A stretch of 44,769 bases of DNA from Chlamydiota bacterium (lineage in GTDB: Bacteria > Chlamydiota > Chlamydiia > Chlamydiales > Rhabdochlamydiaceae), in assembly GCA_013285775.1 (NCBI GenBank), contig JABDHB010000003.1:1-44769 (forward strand), read 5' to 3'. The position numbers and the translations under genes are program-made. Every line of letters starts with the position of its first letter. Position 1 is the stretch's first letter. The notes below the pieces were generated by a model. That model ran no database searches. It saw only the letters and a program-made list of their open reading frames with translations, and had not been told where the DNA came from. Positions 17,051-24,991 of the stretch are shown one piece after another.

Positions 17051-17956
17051 TTAGCTTCTTGCATTAGAGACGGCATACTGAACGAGCATATCGTTCATCT
17101 TGACGAAAGACTGCGTATAAAGGCCTAAATCCTTTAAAGTCTCTTTGAATTGACGCATTTCATCATCGAACACAAAAAGCGCCTTTTCCTTACCAATAAA
17201 GCGCGCCATATTCATTTCATTTTGCCGGTTCTCATCTTGTCCTACATCGCCAAGATCATCGGCAATCTGAAACGCCATTCCTAAATGATAAGCAACTTTT
17301 TTCACCTGTTCTAATTTAGCAACGTCGCCACCGCCAAAGACCCAACCTAAAATGAAAGAAACCTCAAACAAAGTAACTGTTTTTTTATAGATAATCTGCT
17401 TAAGAGTCTCAAGACTATTTACAGGAGGGAATAAATCTAAAAATTGACCACCAGTCGCTCCCAAAATACCTGCACAGCGGGTAGCTGCCTCCAAGGCCTG
17501 AACACAAGCATGTTCACTAAGAATCGAAAAATGAGTGTTTGCCTCTTTCATCACCTTCGTATTAGCATAAATTTTTTCAAAAGCAGCCGTAATCAGGGCG
17601 TAACTTGATAGCAGCGCAATAGATTCTCCATAAACTTTATGAACAGAAGGCTTATCCCTTCTTTCATCATCATTGTCCATACAAGGAAGATCATCCGCAA
17701 TCAAAGAAGCTGTATGAAAAAATTCAACAGAAAGAGCTGCGGGATAAACATTTAGCCCATGTTCCAAAGCCTCTGCAACCATCACAACAATCAAAGGCCT
17801 AAACCTTTTACCACCATTGGTAAGGGCGTATTCACAAGCATCACGCAGCTTTGTCTTTTCCCCAAAACCGCTAATACTTTTTGCAATTTCCTGCTCTATC
17901 TTATCTCGGTGATAAAAAAAATGGGAAGACTTGGCTTGCTCTTGAAGGCTGGTCAT
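17051..17956 (-). CDS. ispA: Polyprenyl (farnesyl/geranylgeranyl) diphosphate synthase
   Basis: A 301-residue trans-isoprenyl diphosphate synthase. The first Asp-rich motif is DDLPCMDNDDERRDKPS and the second is DDLGDVGQDENR; GGKRFRPL and ILGATGGQFLDL are the other conserved blocks. It condenses isopentenyl diphosphate with allylic diphosphates for lipid carriers and quinones. The ATG at 17956 is chosen because it overlaps the stop of the upstream GlmU-like gene by 4 bases; the frame runs open to 18040. The pair matches CT628-CT629 of C. trachomatis. Chain length is not clear from the sequence. Confidence 0.92.
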   Translation of the reverse strand: MTSLQEQAKSSHFFYHRDKIEQEIAKSISGFGEKTKLRDACEYALTNGGKRFRPLIVVMVAEALEHGLNVYPAALSVEFFHTASLIADDLPCMDNDDERRDKPSVHKVYGESIALLSSYALITAAFEKIYANTKVMKEANTHFSILSEHACVQALEAATRCAGILGATGGQFLDLFPPVNSLETLKQIIYKKTVTLFEVSFILGWVFGGGDVAKLEQVKKVAYHLGMAFQIADDLGDVGQDENRQNEMNMARFIGKEKALFVFDDEMRQFKETLKDLGLYTQSFVKMNDMLVQYAVSNARS

Positions 17957-18573
17957 AATATGTGTCCTTTTATACTTGTACAAGGAAAACAAGATGCCAG
18001 TTTTCCAATTATTGTCCCAGGGTTTGTTACACAATTGCATCCTAAATTAGCTCTGTCGCCGATAATCGCCCCTAATTTCTTTAATCCTGAAGCAATTCTC
18101 TCATTATTTAAATATATAATTACCTCTTTACCATCCAATCGGAAATTAGCCAACTTAGCTCCAGCTCCCAAGTTTACGCCATCGCCCAGTATTGAATCAC
18201 CCACATAGTTAAAATGGGCTGCCTTTGCCCCATTTAAGAAGATCGAGTGCTTCACCTCAGTCGCATGTCCAATCACACAACTGTTTCCCGTAATGACCCC
18301 AGGTCGAATATACGCGCCATGTCGTATCTCACAATTTTCTCCTATAATACATGGGCCTTCAATATACGCTCCAGGTTCAACCTTCGTTCCTTTTCCAATA
18401 GAAATGCTCTCAGGATTAATCAAGTATGCTTGAGGAGAAATTTCCCCTAAAATCATTCCCAGTTCCCGAGATTCCAAGTATTTTTTTATATTTTTCAAGG
18501 CATCCCAGGGGTGCTTGCAATTTTCAAACAAATCCTTATGCTCAAAAGAACGTAGATCAAAAAACCTTTCCAT
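17953..18573 (-). CDS. Left-handed beta-helix acyltransferase (GlmU C-terminal-like, CT629-like)
   Basis: A 206-residue protein made mainly of hexapeptide repeats (INPESISIGKGTKVEPGAYI, then GENCEIRHGAYIRPGV and LGAIIGDRANLGCNCV), which fold into a left-handed parallel beta helix. It resembles the acetyltransferase half of GlmU but lacks the nucleotidyltransferase half. Family members transfer acetyl groups from acetyl-CoA to amino sugars, so a role in UDP-GlcNAc synthesis is likely. The ATG at 18573 is preferred; a GTG lies six bases upstream. It is the first gene of a coupled pair with ispA and borders the long noncoding stretch to its right. Confidence 0.8.
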   Translation of the reverse strand: MERFFDLRSFEHKDLFENCKHPWDALKNIKKYLESRELGMILGEISPQAYLINPESISIGKGTKVEPGAYIEGPCIIGENCEIRHGAYIRPGVITGNSCVIGHATEVKHSIFLNGAKAAHFNYVGDSILGDGVNLGAGAKLANFRLDGKEVIIYLNNERIASGLKKLGAIIGDRANLGCNCVTNPGTIIGKLASCFPCTSIKGHIL

Positions 18574-18579
18574 CAACAC

Positions 18580-18876
18580 CTCTCGTTTTTCTTAAGAGAA
18601 TATAATATATATAAGAATAAGATTCTTCTTAGAACAGTGTGGAAGTGTTCACAAGCCACCCCTTTTCTCCATGAAAACTACCTGTTTACAACATGTCAAC
18701 CAAACTCTCATAACCTTGTTCAAAACCCTCAATTCTCCATCCGTCATCAACCCCCGAACACTCCATGAACAACATCTTCCACAACCCCTAACGGCCTTTA
18801 TTGTATATATTTTTCCAAGAAGGAATCTGTTCATTTACTGTTTATAATTAATGTGTTAAGTGCTTATTAATAGCCG
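18580..18876. other. AT-rich noncoding region with repeated 9-mers (possible oriC)
   Basis: There is no convincing gene here. An AT-rich block (about 18585-18632, with ataatatatataag) is followed by four related 9-mers in one orientation: tgttcacaa (18646), tgtttacaa (18683), tgttcaaaa (18717) and cttccacaa (18776). tgtggaagt lies at 18638 on the other strand. A second AT-rich block follows (18788-18860). The 9-mers are loosely like DnaA boxes (ttatccaca), with two or more mismatches. In Chlamydia the neighbouring genes lie close to hemB, where the origin is placed. This is an inference. Confidence 0.35.
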
Positions 18877-18958
18877 TGCGGAGAATAATCGCCATAATCT
18901 CCGCATTTTTGCGGAGATTGTTCTTGCTTGTGCGGAGATTGAGTGTTATAATTCAGAT
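18877..18958 (+). promoter_or_regulatory. fic promoter with tgcggaga operator repeats
   Basis: The word tgcggaga occurs as an inverted pair (18877-18884 and 18898-18905) and twice more as tgcggagatt (18910-18919 and 18931-18940). The last copy lies between a -35 ttgctt (18924-18929) and a consensus -10 tataat (18947-18952), spaced 17 bases. The ATG at 18959 is only 6 bases after the -10, so the message is probably leaderless or nearly so. The repeats fit an operator for the winged-helix domain of the Fic protein. Confidence 0.7.
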
Positions 18959-20062
18959 ATGTACATCCATGAACTTGAAAATTGGCCCCATTTTTTATGG
19001 GATCATGAAAACCTCTCTCATTTACTCATCCAGTTGCGTCACGAACAGGGGCGCTTGATTGGTGGAATGAAATCTATTGGTTTTCACATGCGTGACGAAA
19101 CTGTTTTGCAAGCTTTAACGCAAGATGTTGTAAAGTCCAGTGAGATCGAAGGGGAAATTTTAGATCAATCTCTTGTACGCTCCTCTGTAGCTCGCCATCT
19201 TGGGATGGATATCGCTGCTCTTGATAGCTCAGATAGAAACATTGATGGCGTTGTTGAGATGGTGCTTGATGCTACGCAGAAATTTGATGAACCTCTAACA
19301 AAAGAAAGGTTATTGATCTGGCATGCATCTCTTTTTCCCTTAGCGCGAAGTGGTTTTAAAAAAATCAAAGCCGGAACTTGGCGTACAGGTCCTGTTCAAG
19401 TGGTTTCGGGACGAATGGACAGAGAAACCGTTCATTTTGATGCTCCTGCAGCTGAGAGAGTTGATCATGAAATGACCCTCTTTTTGGACTGGCTAAATAA
19501 CGAAACATCTATGGATCTCGTTTTAAAAGCTGCCATTGCGCATTTATGGTTCGTAACAATTCACCCTTTTGAAGATGGAAACGGTCGTATTTCTCGTGCT
19601 ATTGCCGATCTGTTACTGGCGCGCTCCGAAAATAGCTCTTGCAGATTCTACAGCTTGTCCGCACAAATTCAGAAAGAAAGAAAAACCTATTACGCTATTT
19701 TGGAACAAACTCAAAAAGAAAGTTTAGATATTACTTCCTGGATAGAATGGTTTTTTAGTTGTCTTCGAAGAGCAATAAAAGAGGCGTTATTTACTCTTGA
19801 TACCATTTTACAAAAAATGCATTTTTGGGAGCATCATACAAATCTCTCCGTAAATGAGAGGCAAAGAAAAATGATCAATAATCTTTTGGACGGCTTTGAA
19901 GGCAAGTTAACCACATCCAAGTGGGCAAAAATGACAAAATGTTCTCAGGATACCGCCTATCGAGACATTCTTGATCTCGTGGATCGAGGCATTCTCAAAA
20001 AAAATGCAGAAGGTGGTCGCAACACAAGCTACTTTCTTTTGATGCCAGAAAAGTTACTGTGA
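18959..20062 (+). CDS. Fic family protein with DUF4172-like N-terminus and C-terminal winged helix
   Basis: A 367-residue class II Fic protein. The N-terminus (WPHFLWDHENLSHLLIQLR) resembles DUF4172. The inhibitory helix is SSEIEG (residues 60-65), matching (S/T)xxxE(G/N), with Glu64 expected to block ATP. The active site is HPFEDGNGRISR from residue 202, with all canonical residues, so AMP transfer to a Ser, Thr or Tyr of a target is expected. The last 70 residues look like a winged helix-turn-helix (LTTSKWAKMTKCSQDTAYRD). An upstream open frame reaches 18860 but runs through the promoter, so the ATG at 18959 is chosen. Confidence 0.9.
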   Translation: MYIHELENWPHFLWDHENLSHLLIQLRHEQGRLIGGMKSIGFHMRDETVLQALTQDVVKSSEIEGEILDQSLVRSSVARHLGMDIAALDSSDRNIDGVVEMVLDATQKFDEPLTKERLLIWHASLFPLARSGFKKIKAGTWRTGPVQVVSGRMDRETVHFDAPAAERVDHEMTLFLDWLNNETSMDLVLKAAIAHLWFVTIHPFEDGNGRISRAIADLLLARSENSSCRFYSLSAQIQKERKTYYAILEQTQKESLDITSWIEWFFSCLRRAIKEALFTLDTILQKMHFWEHHTNLSVNERQRKMINNLLDGFEGKLTTSKWAKMTKCSQDTAYRDILDLVDRGILKKNAEGGRNTSYFLLMPEKLL

Positions 20063-20159
20063 TTTTTCGTGTTTTTCCTGTTATTTTATTGTCTAAAATA
20101 AACTATTCGGTATCTTCCTTGATGTAAGTTATGAGGGGCCGAGCGTTTAAAATTTTCAG

Positions 20160-20189
20160 TTGATTTGTGTTGTATTTTTCCTTTATAGT
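20160..20189 (+). promoter_or_regulatory. Putative dinD promoter
   Basis: A -35 ttgatt (20160-20165) and -10 tatagt (20184-20189) with an 18-base spacer. The ATG is 11 bases after the -10 and no ribosome binding site is visible, so the leader would be very short. No LexA box was seen. Confidence 0.45.
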
Positions 20190-20200
20190 TTAGCTCAATT

Positions 20201-21040
20201 ATGAAGAAAAATTTAATCGAAACTTCCCATTACCAAACCTTCGAGTCTCTTAGGCAGGAAGAAAATGGAAGCGAGTTTTGGAGTGCTCGTCAGCTGGCAA
20301 AAGTTCTTGAATATTTAGAATATCGGAATTTTCTTGCTGTTGTTGATAAAGCTAAAAAAGCCTGTAAAAATAGCGGACGCCCTATAGAGGACCATTTCGT
20401 TGATATCACCGAAATGGTCGACATTGGCTCTGGGGCTCGACGCAAAATTGAAGATGTAAAGCTATCTCGCTATGCGTGTTATCTAATAGTTCAGAATGGA
20501 GACTCTTCCAAGCGTGTAATTGCCAATGGGCAGACCTATTTTGCTATTCAAACGCGTAGGCAAGAACTTGCTGATAGCCAATCTTTTCAACAATTAAGAG
20601 AGGACGAAAAACGTCTTTTCCTTCGAAATGAACTTCGAGAGCACAATAAGCTCCTGGTTGAAACCGCCCAACAAGCTGGCGTAGAAACAACTCTAGACTT
20701 TGCCGTATTTCAAAACCATGGATACAAGGGTCTTTACGGGGGATTAGATGCAAAAGGCATTCAAGAGAGCAAAGGCTTAAAAAAGAGCCAAAAAATTTTA
20801 GATCACATGGGAAGTACCGAACTCGCAGCGAACCTTTTTAGAGCTACACAAACAGAAGACAAGCTGCGCCGCGAGAATATCAAGGGGAAAAATAAAGCAA
20901 ATCAAACCCATTTTGAAGTTGGAAGGAAAGTGCGTCAAACCATTAAAGAATTAGGTGGTACTATGCCAGAAGACTTACCCGTAGCAGAAAAGAGCGCTGT
21001 GCTTTTGGAAAAAGAGATCAATAAAAAATCTGTAAAGTAA
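20201..21040 (+). CDS. dinD: DNA damage-inducible protein D (DinD) family
   Basis: A 279-residue DinD-like protein. The N-terminal BRO/KilA-type domain has FWSARQLAKVLEYLEYRNF, followed by KLSRYACYLIVQNGD, GQTYFAIQTRRQEL, FQNHGYKGLYGGL and LGSTELAANLFRATQTEDKLR-like sequence typical of DinD. E. coli DinD limits RecA by disassembling its filaments, so a link to the recA gene 4 kb away is possible. It follows fic in the same direction with its own likely promoter and ends 6 bases before the tRNA gene. The two may form one accessory unit. Confidence 0.85.
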   Translation: MKKNLIETSHYQTFESLRQEENGSEFWSARQLAKVLEYLEYRNFLAVVDKAKKACKNSGRPIEDHFVDITEMVDIGSGARRKIEDVKLSRYACYLIVQNGDSSKRVIANGQTYFAIQTRRQELADSQSFQQLREDEKRLFLRNELREHNKLLVETAQQAGVETTLDFAVFQNHGYKGLYGGLDAKGIQESKGLKKSQKILDHMGSTELAANLFRATQTEDKLRRENIKGKNKANQTHFEVGRKVRQTIKELGGTMPEDLPVAEKSAVLLEKEINKKSVK

Positions 21041-21046
21041 AAGAAT

Positions 21047-21120
21047 CTGGGCGAGAGGATTCGAACCTCCGACCTCTTGCACCCCATGCAAACGCGCTAG
21101 CCAAGCTGCGCTACGCCCAG
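21047..21120 (-). tRNA. tRNA-Pro (anticodon GGG)
   Basis: A 74-nt cloverleaf on the minus strand. The acceptor stem is CTGGGCG/CGCCCAG, the D stem GCGC/GCGC, the anticodon stem TTTGC/GCAAG with loop ATGGGGT, and the T arm GGAGG-TTCGAAT-CCTCT. The anticodon is GGG. CCA is not encoded. It starts only 7 bases after the stop of the small gene upstream (21128-21382) and probably shares its transcript. Confidence 0.95.
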
Positions 21121-21127
21121 ATAAAAA

Positions 21128-21382
21128 TTAGATCGCTGTGAGACCTTCAAACTGAAATTCTGCTTTGGCAAATTCTTTTACACCAATGCGCGCGCACTCT
21201 TCGATGATTTTTTCCAAAACATCGCCCGCGTGTACTTCAGCAGCAGAAATATCGACAGAAATAGAGGCAGAGAAATTCACTCCCCCTTTAACCCCTTTCA
21301 CTTTAAAATTGGCGTAAATCGCCTCTTTTTTCTTAGAAATATTTTTAAATCGCACCAGGTTATTATCGGCTAAGTCTGACAT
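21128..21382 (-). CDS. Small conserved-looking protein, unknown function
   Basis: An 84-residue soluble protein without signal peptide or membrane segment, starting MSDLADNNLVRFKNISKKKE and ending EFQFEGLTAI. The alternating pattern (IYANFKVKGVKGGVNFSASI) suggests beta strands followed by a helix. It has good codon use and sits directly before tRNA-Pro on the same strand. I do not recognise a family. Confidence 0.6.
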   Translation of the reverse strand: MSDLADNNLVRFKNISKKKEAIYANFKVKGVKGGVNFSASISVDISAAEVHAGDVLEKIIEECARIGVKEFAKAEFQFEGLTAI

Positions 21383-21408
21383 ATTTCCTCTCGTTTGAAC
21401 CCGAAATA

Positions 21409-22341
21409 CTACTGAAGACTAGAATATTGTTTCAACACTAAATAAAAATAATGCATCACCTGCGCGTGCGAAAGATTTTTTTTGGCAAAAAGATTCGTGT
21501 TTGCCACAATCCCCCTCACTTCTTCCTCATGTTCATTAGCCCACTGAATTTTATCTACTAAATCGCTAAAATCCTCCGCCACCGGAATATAATGGACAAA
21601 AGGTTTCAGGCTACCGTAATACCATTGAATATTTTTCGATTCTTGCTTAAACACCACCGAATTGCAAAACCATCCCCAAAAAGCCTTAGAATAGGCGCAC
21701 GTGTTGCCATCAGCCAGAATCTGATACTTATACTTCAAATGATCCTGCAATAAGAGCGAGCTGCCAAAATACCCTTTCCTAATCCATTCCCTCTTTTGCT
21801 CGCCTCCCACTTGCACAAGCCGATTCAGCCTTGCATCTACCGCTCGAGGATGTTTCATCGAAATCTCCACAAGCTTCGTCCTCAAAGTCCCCGAACTTCC
21901 TCCACGCCAAATCGCGCAATTCACCTTTTTCTCCCAAGGAAACCTCTGATTTCCACTTTCCACCTCTCTCAGCACCTTTCCATAACCTCCAAGCGCCTCA
22001 AAATCTGGAATCAAAATCCCCTTCCCTCCCCTCTCTTTTGCAAACACCAAAACCGCCTCTTCGCAACTATCCTCCAAGCAAACAACAAACTCACAATCTG
22101 GCAACACATAACTTTCACATACCTCCACAAGCGCCTTTGTAACCGCCTCGCATCTCTCATGCTTCACATCATCTCTAACACAAACCTGACCATCTGCAAT
22201 CGCATACCCCACATGCATATGCCCATCAATGTGCACATCCTCTCTTTTCTCAAACTGCGCAAAATCCTCCGCAATCTGCTCCTCCATCCATCCCGCATGC
22301 ACACTCACACACAAACAAATTGCCAAACATAGAAATTTCAT
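21409..22341 (-). CDS. Exported glycosyltransferase family 90 (CAP10-like)
   Basis: A 310-residue GT90 protein with a signal peptide (MKFLCLAICLCVSVHAG). Family blocks are LIPDFEALGGY, NCAIWRGGSSG, ARLNRLVQVGG, LKYKYQILADGNTCAYSKA, KNIQWYYGSLKPFVHYIPV and FSDLVDKIQWANEHEEEV. GT90 members in fungi and animals are secretory-pathway xylosyl- or glucosyltransferases using UDP-sugars. Here the enzyme would leave the cytosol through Sec. Its ATG overlaps the stop of the GT17 gene by 4 bases (ATGA). A paralog lies at 27657. Its coding strand is unusually G-rich compared with the rest of the locus. Confidence 0.85.
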   Translation of the reverse strand: MKFLCLAICLCVSVHAGWMEEQIAEDFAQFEKREDVHIDGHMHVGYAIADGQVCVRDDVKHERCEAVTKALVEVCESYVLPDCEFVVCLEDSCEEAVLVFAKERGGKGILIPDFEALGGYGKVLREVESGNQRFPWEKKVNCAIWRGGSSGTLRTKLVEISMKHPRAVDARLNRLVQVGGEQKREWIRKGYFGSSLLLQDHLKYKYQILADGNTCAYSKAFWGWFCNSVVFKQESKNIQWYYGSLKPFVHYIPVAEDFSDLVDKIQWANEHEEEVRGIVANTNLFAKKNLSHAQVMHYFYLVLKQYSSLQ

Positions 22342-23171
22342 CTGTATTCCGCCACAAATCCAATCGATTTAAGGTATTCTTGGTTTTGGATCACGTATTC
22401 GGGATAAGTTTGATCTAAGGGAAAGACGGGATGACTATTGATCCATTGATCAATGCTTTCGTCGCTTTGGTCTAAAGTAGAATCTCGACCCTCTACGACG
22501 CTTTCCAATTTTTTCCTTACCCTGTCTCGCCCACCCATCCATGTAAAGTGCCACCCCCCGTTCTGAATCGAGCTCCAGATACCACTATGTTTCCGAAAAT
22601 ATTGGGGGCTATGTTTCATCACATTACGATAAACCGTAGCAATGGTTCCAACCCATTTTCCTCCGCCCCAAGCATCTTGTGTAGAAGTTTGGCGGTTGAG
22701 ATGAAAATAATGCATTGACATTTCAAAAGAAATGGGACCGTGGAAGTGATTTTTCCCTTGTATCAAGAGCTCCTTTATTTTTGCTTTTCGAGGAATTTCA
22801 TCGACGTCAGAAATAAGAATGATGTCCATGGGATTACAATGGACAAGCCCTTGTAATATTTGATTTCTTTGGTAATTTTCCCTTTCCCATAATCCGAACT
22901 GGGGATGTGTTGTCTCAATCTTCACATGGATGATTTTTGGCAGATGCTTTGTAAACAGAGATTTATTTTCCTCGAAATACAGAGGCTTTAATCCCCCCCT
23001 TTGCGTTTCCACGGATTCTACGAGGACAAAATAATCTACGACTTCGTCTAATTCCGCTAAGCGTATTTTCAAAAGCTCTATTTCATTAAAAAAGGGAAAG
23101 CAATCATATATTTTCCCAAACGCCACAATCTGTGTAAAAACAAGTAAAAAGAATGCCATTTTTTTCATCAT
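22338..23171 (-). CDS. Exported glycosyltransferase family 17 (MGAT3-like)
   Basis: A 277-residue GT17 protein. After a hydrophobic signal (MMKKMAFFLLVFTQIVAFG) come the family blocks KIYDCFPFFNEIELLKIRL, ELDEVVDYFVLVESVETQRG, LKPLYFEENKSLF, LWERENYQRNQI and the metal-binding ILISDVDEIPRKAK. The eukaryotic relative adds the bisecting GlcNAc to N-glycans in the Golgi; bacterial and viral members are less known. It is the first gene of a two-gene operon with GT90 and is divergent from the GT2-like gene. Confidence 0.85.
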   Translation of the reverse strand: MMKKMAFFLLVFTQIVAFGKIYDCFPFFNEIELLKIRLAELDEVVDYFVLVESVETQRGGLKPLYFEENKSLFTKHLPKIIHVKIETTHPQFGLWERENYQRNQILQGLVHCNPMDIILISDVDEIPRKAKIKELLIQGKNHFHGPISFEMSMHYFHLNRQTSTQDAWGGGKWVGTIATVYRNVMKHSPQYFRKHSGIWSSIQNGGWHFTWMGGRDRVRKKLESVVEGRDSTLDQSDESIDQWINSHPVFPLDQTYPEYVIQNQEYLKSIGFVAEYR

Positions 23172-23274
23172 AGAAAAACCTTAAGAAATAACAAGATAAC
23201 TCGCCACATTTTTTTCTTTTGCATTATATACATAGGTCCATTAATTTTTTGCCCTATTAGCCAAAAGGATTTTT

Positions 23275-24261
23275 ATGAAAAATATTCTGACTTTATTTCT
23301 TGCAGCGGTGTTCTTTATCTTCAAACTATGCGCCTATCAAGATAAATTCGAAATTATTGTAAACCAACATCCTGCTCCGAGAAATGGACCTCCGTATATA
23401 CATTGGTGTACGATGTGTGGTGCTGACAACCGCTATGAAATGTTAAAGGAAACAATAGAAATTATTGAGCCTTATTTTGATCAAATACATATCGTTGATA
23501 ACGGATCTACCGATGCAACTCCTACTTTGGCATTGCTATCTCCTAAGGTAATTTATACAAGACTTGAAAATTGGGATGGAAATTGGCCTAAATGTTATTT
23601 CGAATCGATTAGAGGAGTATGTGAAGGGGAATGGTTTATATTCCATGATAGCGATGAAAGACCGTCTCCCGAATTTTTAAAAAATTTAAAAACTATTACG
23701 CAATGGGCAAATCGATATCGTTTTAACACAATCGGAGTACAGTCTTGCCATCACTCTTATAGCGATGATGGAGCTGTAATATCTATATATGCAGATGTTA
23801 TATCTAAACCTGGTTACGAAAAGCAAAACTTCATTAAGAGGCAAGATATGGTTATCAATGCTTTTGGAGGGCATACAGGATTTCATTTAATGCGTCCAAG
23901 GGTAAGATCCTTATGGGATCTGAATCCGCATTTTTTTTATAATCATTACAAAAGCGCATCCTCAACCAGAATTTCTGGATTTGCACATGGATTTATGTAT
24001 CCCACTACTTTTGATGGGTTAAAGCCTTTCGCAAATGAAATTATTAAATTAAGAGAAGAGCTAGGAATTGTCAGCATTCAGCAGTTGTTCTCTATGCTAC
24101 ACTCAAAGGAAATCCCTCAAAAAATGCGAGAATTGATATCAAAATGGGAATTTGCCGACAGGGAAGCTAAGGAAGTTTGGGAATTAATTATCAGAGACAA
24201 TTGTCAATTTAATTTGCCCACTTTCTGTAACAAACCCTGTTGTGCGTATAAAAACTCTTGA
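23275..24261 (+). CDS. Exported GT2-like glycosyltransferase
   Basis: A 328-residue protein with a signal peptide (MKNILTLFLAAVFFIFKLCAYQ). The GT-A fold of family 2 is shown by QIHIVDNGSTDATPTLALL and by the DxD-type site FIFHDSDERPSPEF. Several Cys residues (IHWCTMCGAD near residue 43, NKPCCAY at the end) would suit an oxidising compartment. It converges on a methyltransferase gene whose stop is one base away. Donor and acceptor are unknown. Confidence 0.75.
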   Translation: MKNILTLFLAAVFFIFKLCAYQDKFEIIVNQHPAPRNGPPYIHWCTMCGADNRYEMLKETIEIIEPYFDQIHIVDNGSTDATPTLALLSPKVIYTRLENWDGNWPKCYFESIRGVCEGEWFIFHDSDERPSPEFLKNLKTITQWANRYRFNTIGVQSCHHSYSDDGAVISIYADVISKPGYEKQNFIKRQDMVINAFGGHTGFHLMRPRVRSLWDLNPHFFYNHYKSASSTRISGFAHGFMYPTTFDGLKPFANEIIKLREELGIVSIQQLFSMLHSKEIPQKMRELISKWEFADREAKEVWELIIRDNCQFNLPTFCNKPCCAYKNS

Positions 24262-24262
24262 T

Positions 24263-24946
24263 TTAATGGTTTTCGATTAAAAGAAGCTGTTTGGTTTCCA
24301 TGCCAGATGCGTAGCTTAAGACCTTTCTTCCTTTTAGAGAAAAAGGCGCCTGAGTAAGATCAAGCGGTCTGTAGTGACCTCTTGGGATGTCGATATTTGT
24401 TGTAGTAAGAGTCACAGGATCTACGTCATTTAAAATCAAACAATACTTAAATTTTTTAAACTGAGGCAGAATTGATAAAACATCTTTAATAGGAAGATGT
24501 TGGAAAACTTCTTTGCATATTAATAAGTCTGCTTCTGGAAGCAAATACTCAATTCCATCTGCTCGAACAAATGATATATTTTTAGCCCCATAATTTTTTG
24601 TGTTTCTTTCAACAACGGAATCGACAACGTCAATGCCAGTGTACTGAATTCCTTCCCAATTAATAACTCGAGAAATTTGCCAATCTCCACAACCGAGATC
24701 AACTACAGATTTGATTTTCTTTTTTACCAGAAAATCTTTTAAGAATTCAATGTAAGCCCGGGCGTTTTCAGGGGATGATCCAGAGCCAGACGTAAATTCA
24801 TAAGTTGCGCTTTTTAAACCATTATTATCGTTTGCCCATTCGCCTCGTTCATAAATACTCGAAAAAACAGACCGGTTGGAATGTTTTTCTTCATTGGCAG
24901 AAAGAGATACAAAAAAAACTACAAAAAAAAGGGAAAGATATTTCAT
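24263..24946 (-). CDS. Exported class I SAM-dependent methyltransferase
   Basis: A 227-residue protein with signal peptide MKYLSLFFVVFFVSLSANEE. The SAM-binding motif I is VVDLGCGDWQISR, the acidic motif II region is YTGIDVVDSVVERN, and ADLLICKEVFQHLP is a typical motif IV. It is a complete methyltransferase by sequence, so the presence of an export signal is odd: SAM is not found in the periplasm. Neighbours are all sugar enzymes, so a glycan or nucleotide-sugar-derived acceptor is likely. Confidence 0.8.
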   Translation of the reverse strand: MKYLSLFFVVFFVSLSANEEKHSNRSVFSSIYERGEWANDNNGLKSATYEFTSGSGSSPENARAYIEFLKDFLVKKKIKSVVDLGCGDWQISRVINWEGIQYTGIDVVDSVVERNTKNYGAKNISFVRADGIEYLLPEADLLICKEVFQHLPIKDVLSILPQFKKFKYCLILNDVDPVTLTTTNIDIPRGHYRPLDLTQAPFSLKGRKVLSYASGMETKQLLLIENH

Positions 24947-24991
24947 AAAACCTCTATATAATAATTTGGGTATAACTATTTTATAATCATC

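Noticed and set aside
18649-18834. 61-codon minus-strand open frame in the noncoding block
   Set aside because: Odd composition (many C, R, V), no ribosome binding site, no family, and it covers the repeated 9-mers of the possible origin.
20062-20201. LexA box in front of dinD
   Set aside because: No match to ctgt-N8-acag or to gaac-N4-gttc. The recA palindrome is not repeated here either.
18580-21120. Integrative element between the noncoding block and tRNA-Pro with att sites
   Set aside because: I found no repeat of the tRNA 3' end at the far side and no integrase gene, so an integrated element cannot be supported.
21796-22332. 178-codon plus-strand open frame opposite the first GT90 gene
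   Set aside because: It is rich in H, P, T, L and S because the other strand is G-rich. The minus-strand frame has a signal peptide and clear GT90 motifs, so this one is a shadow.
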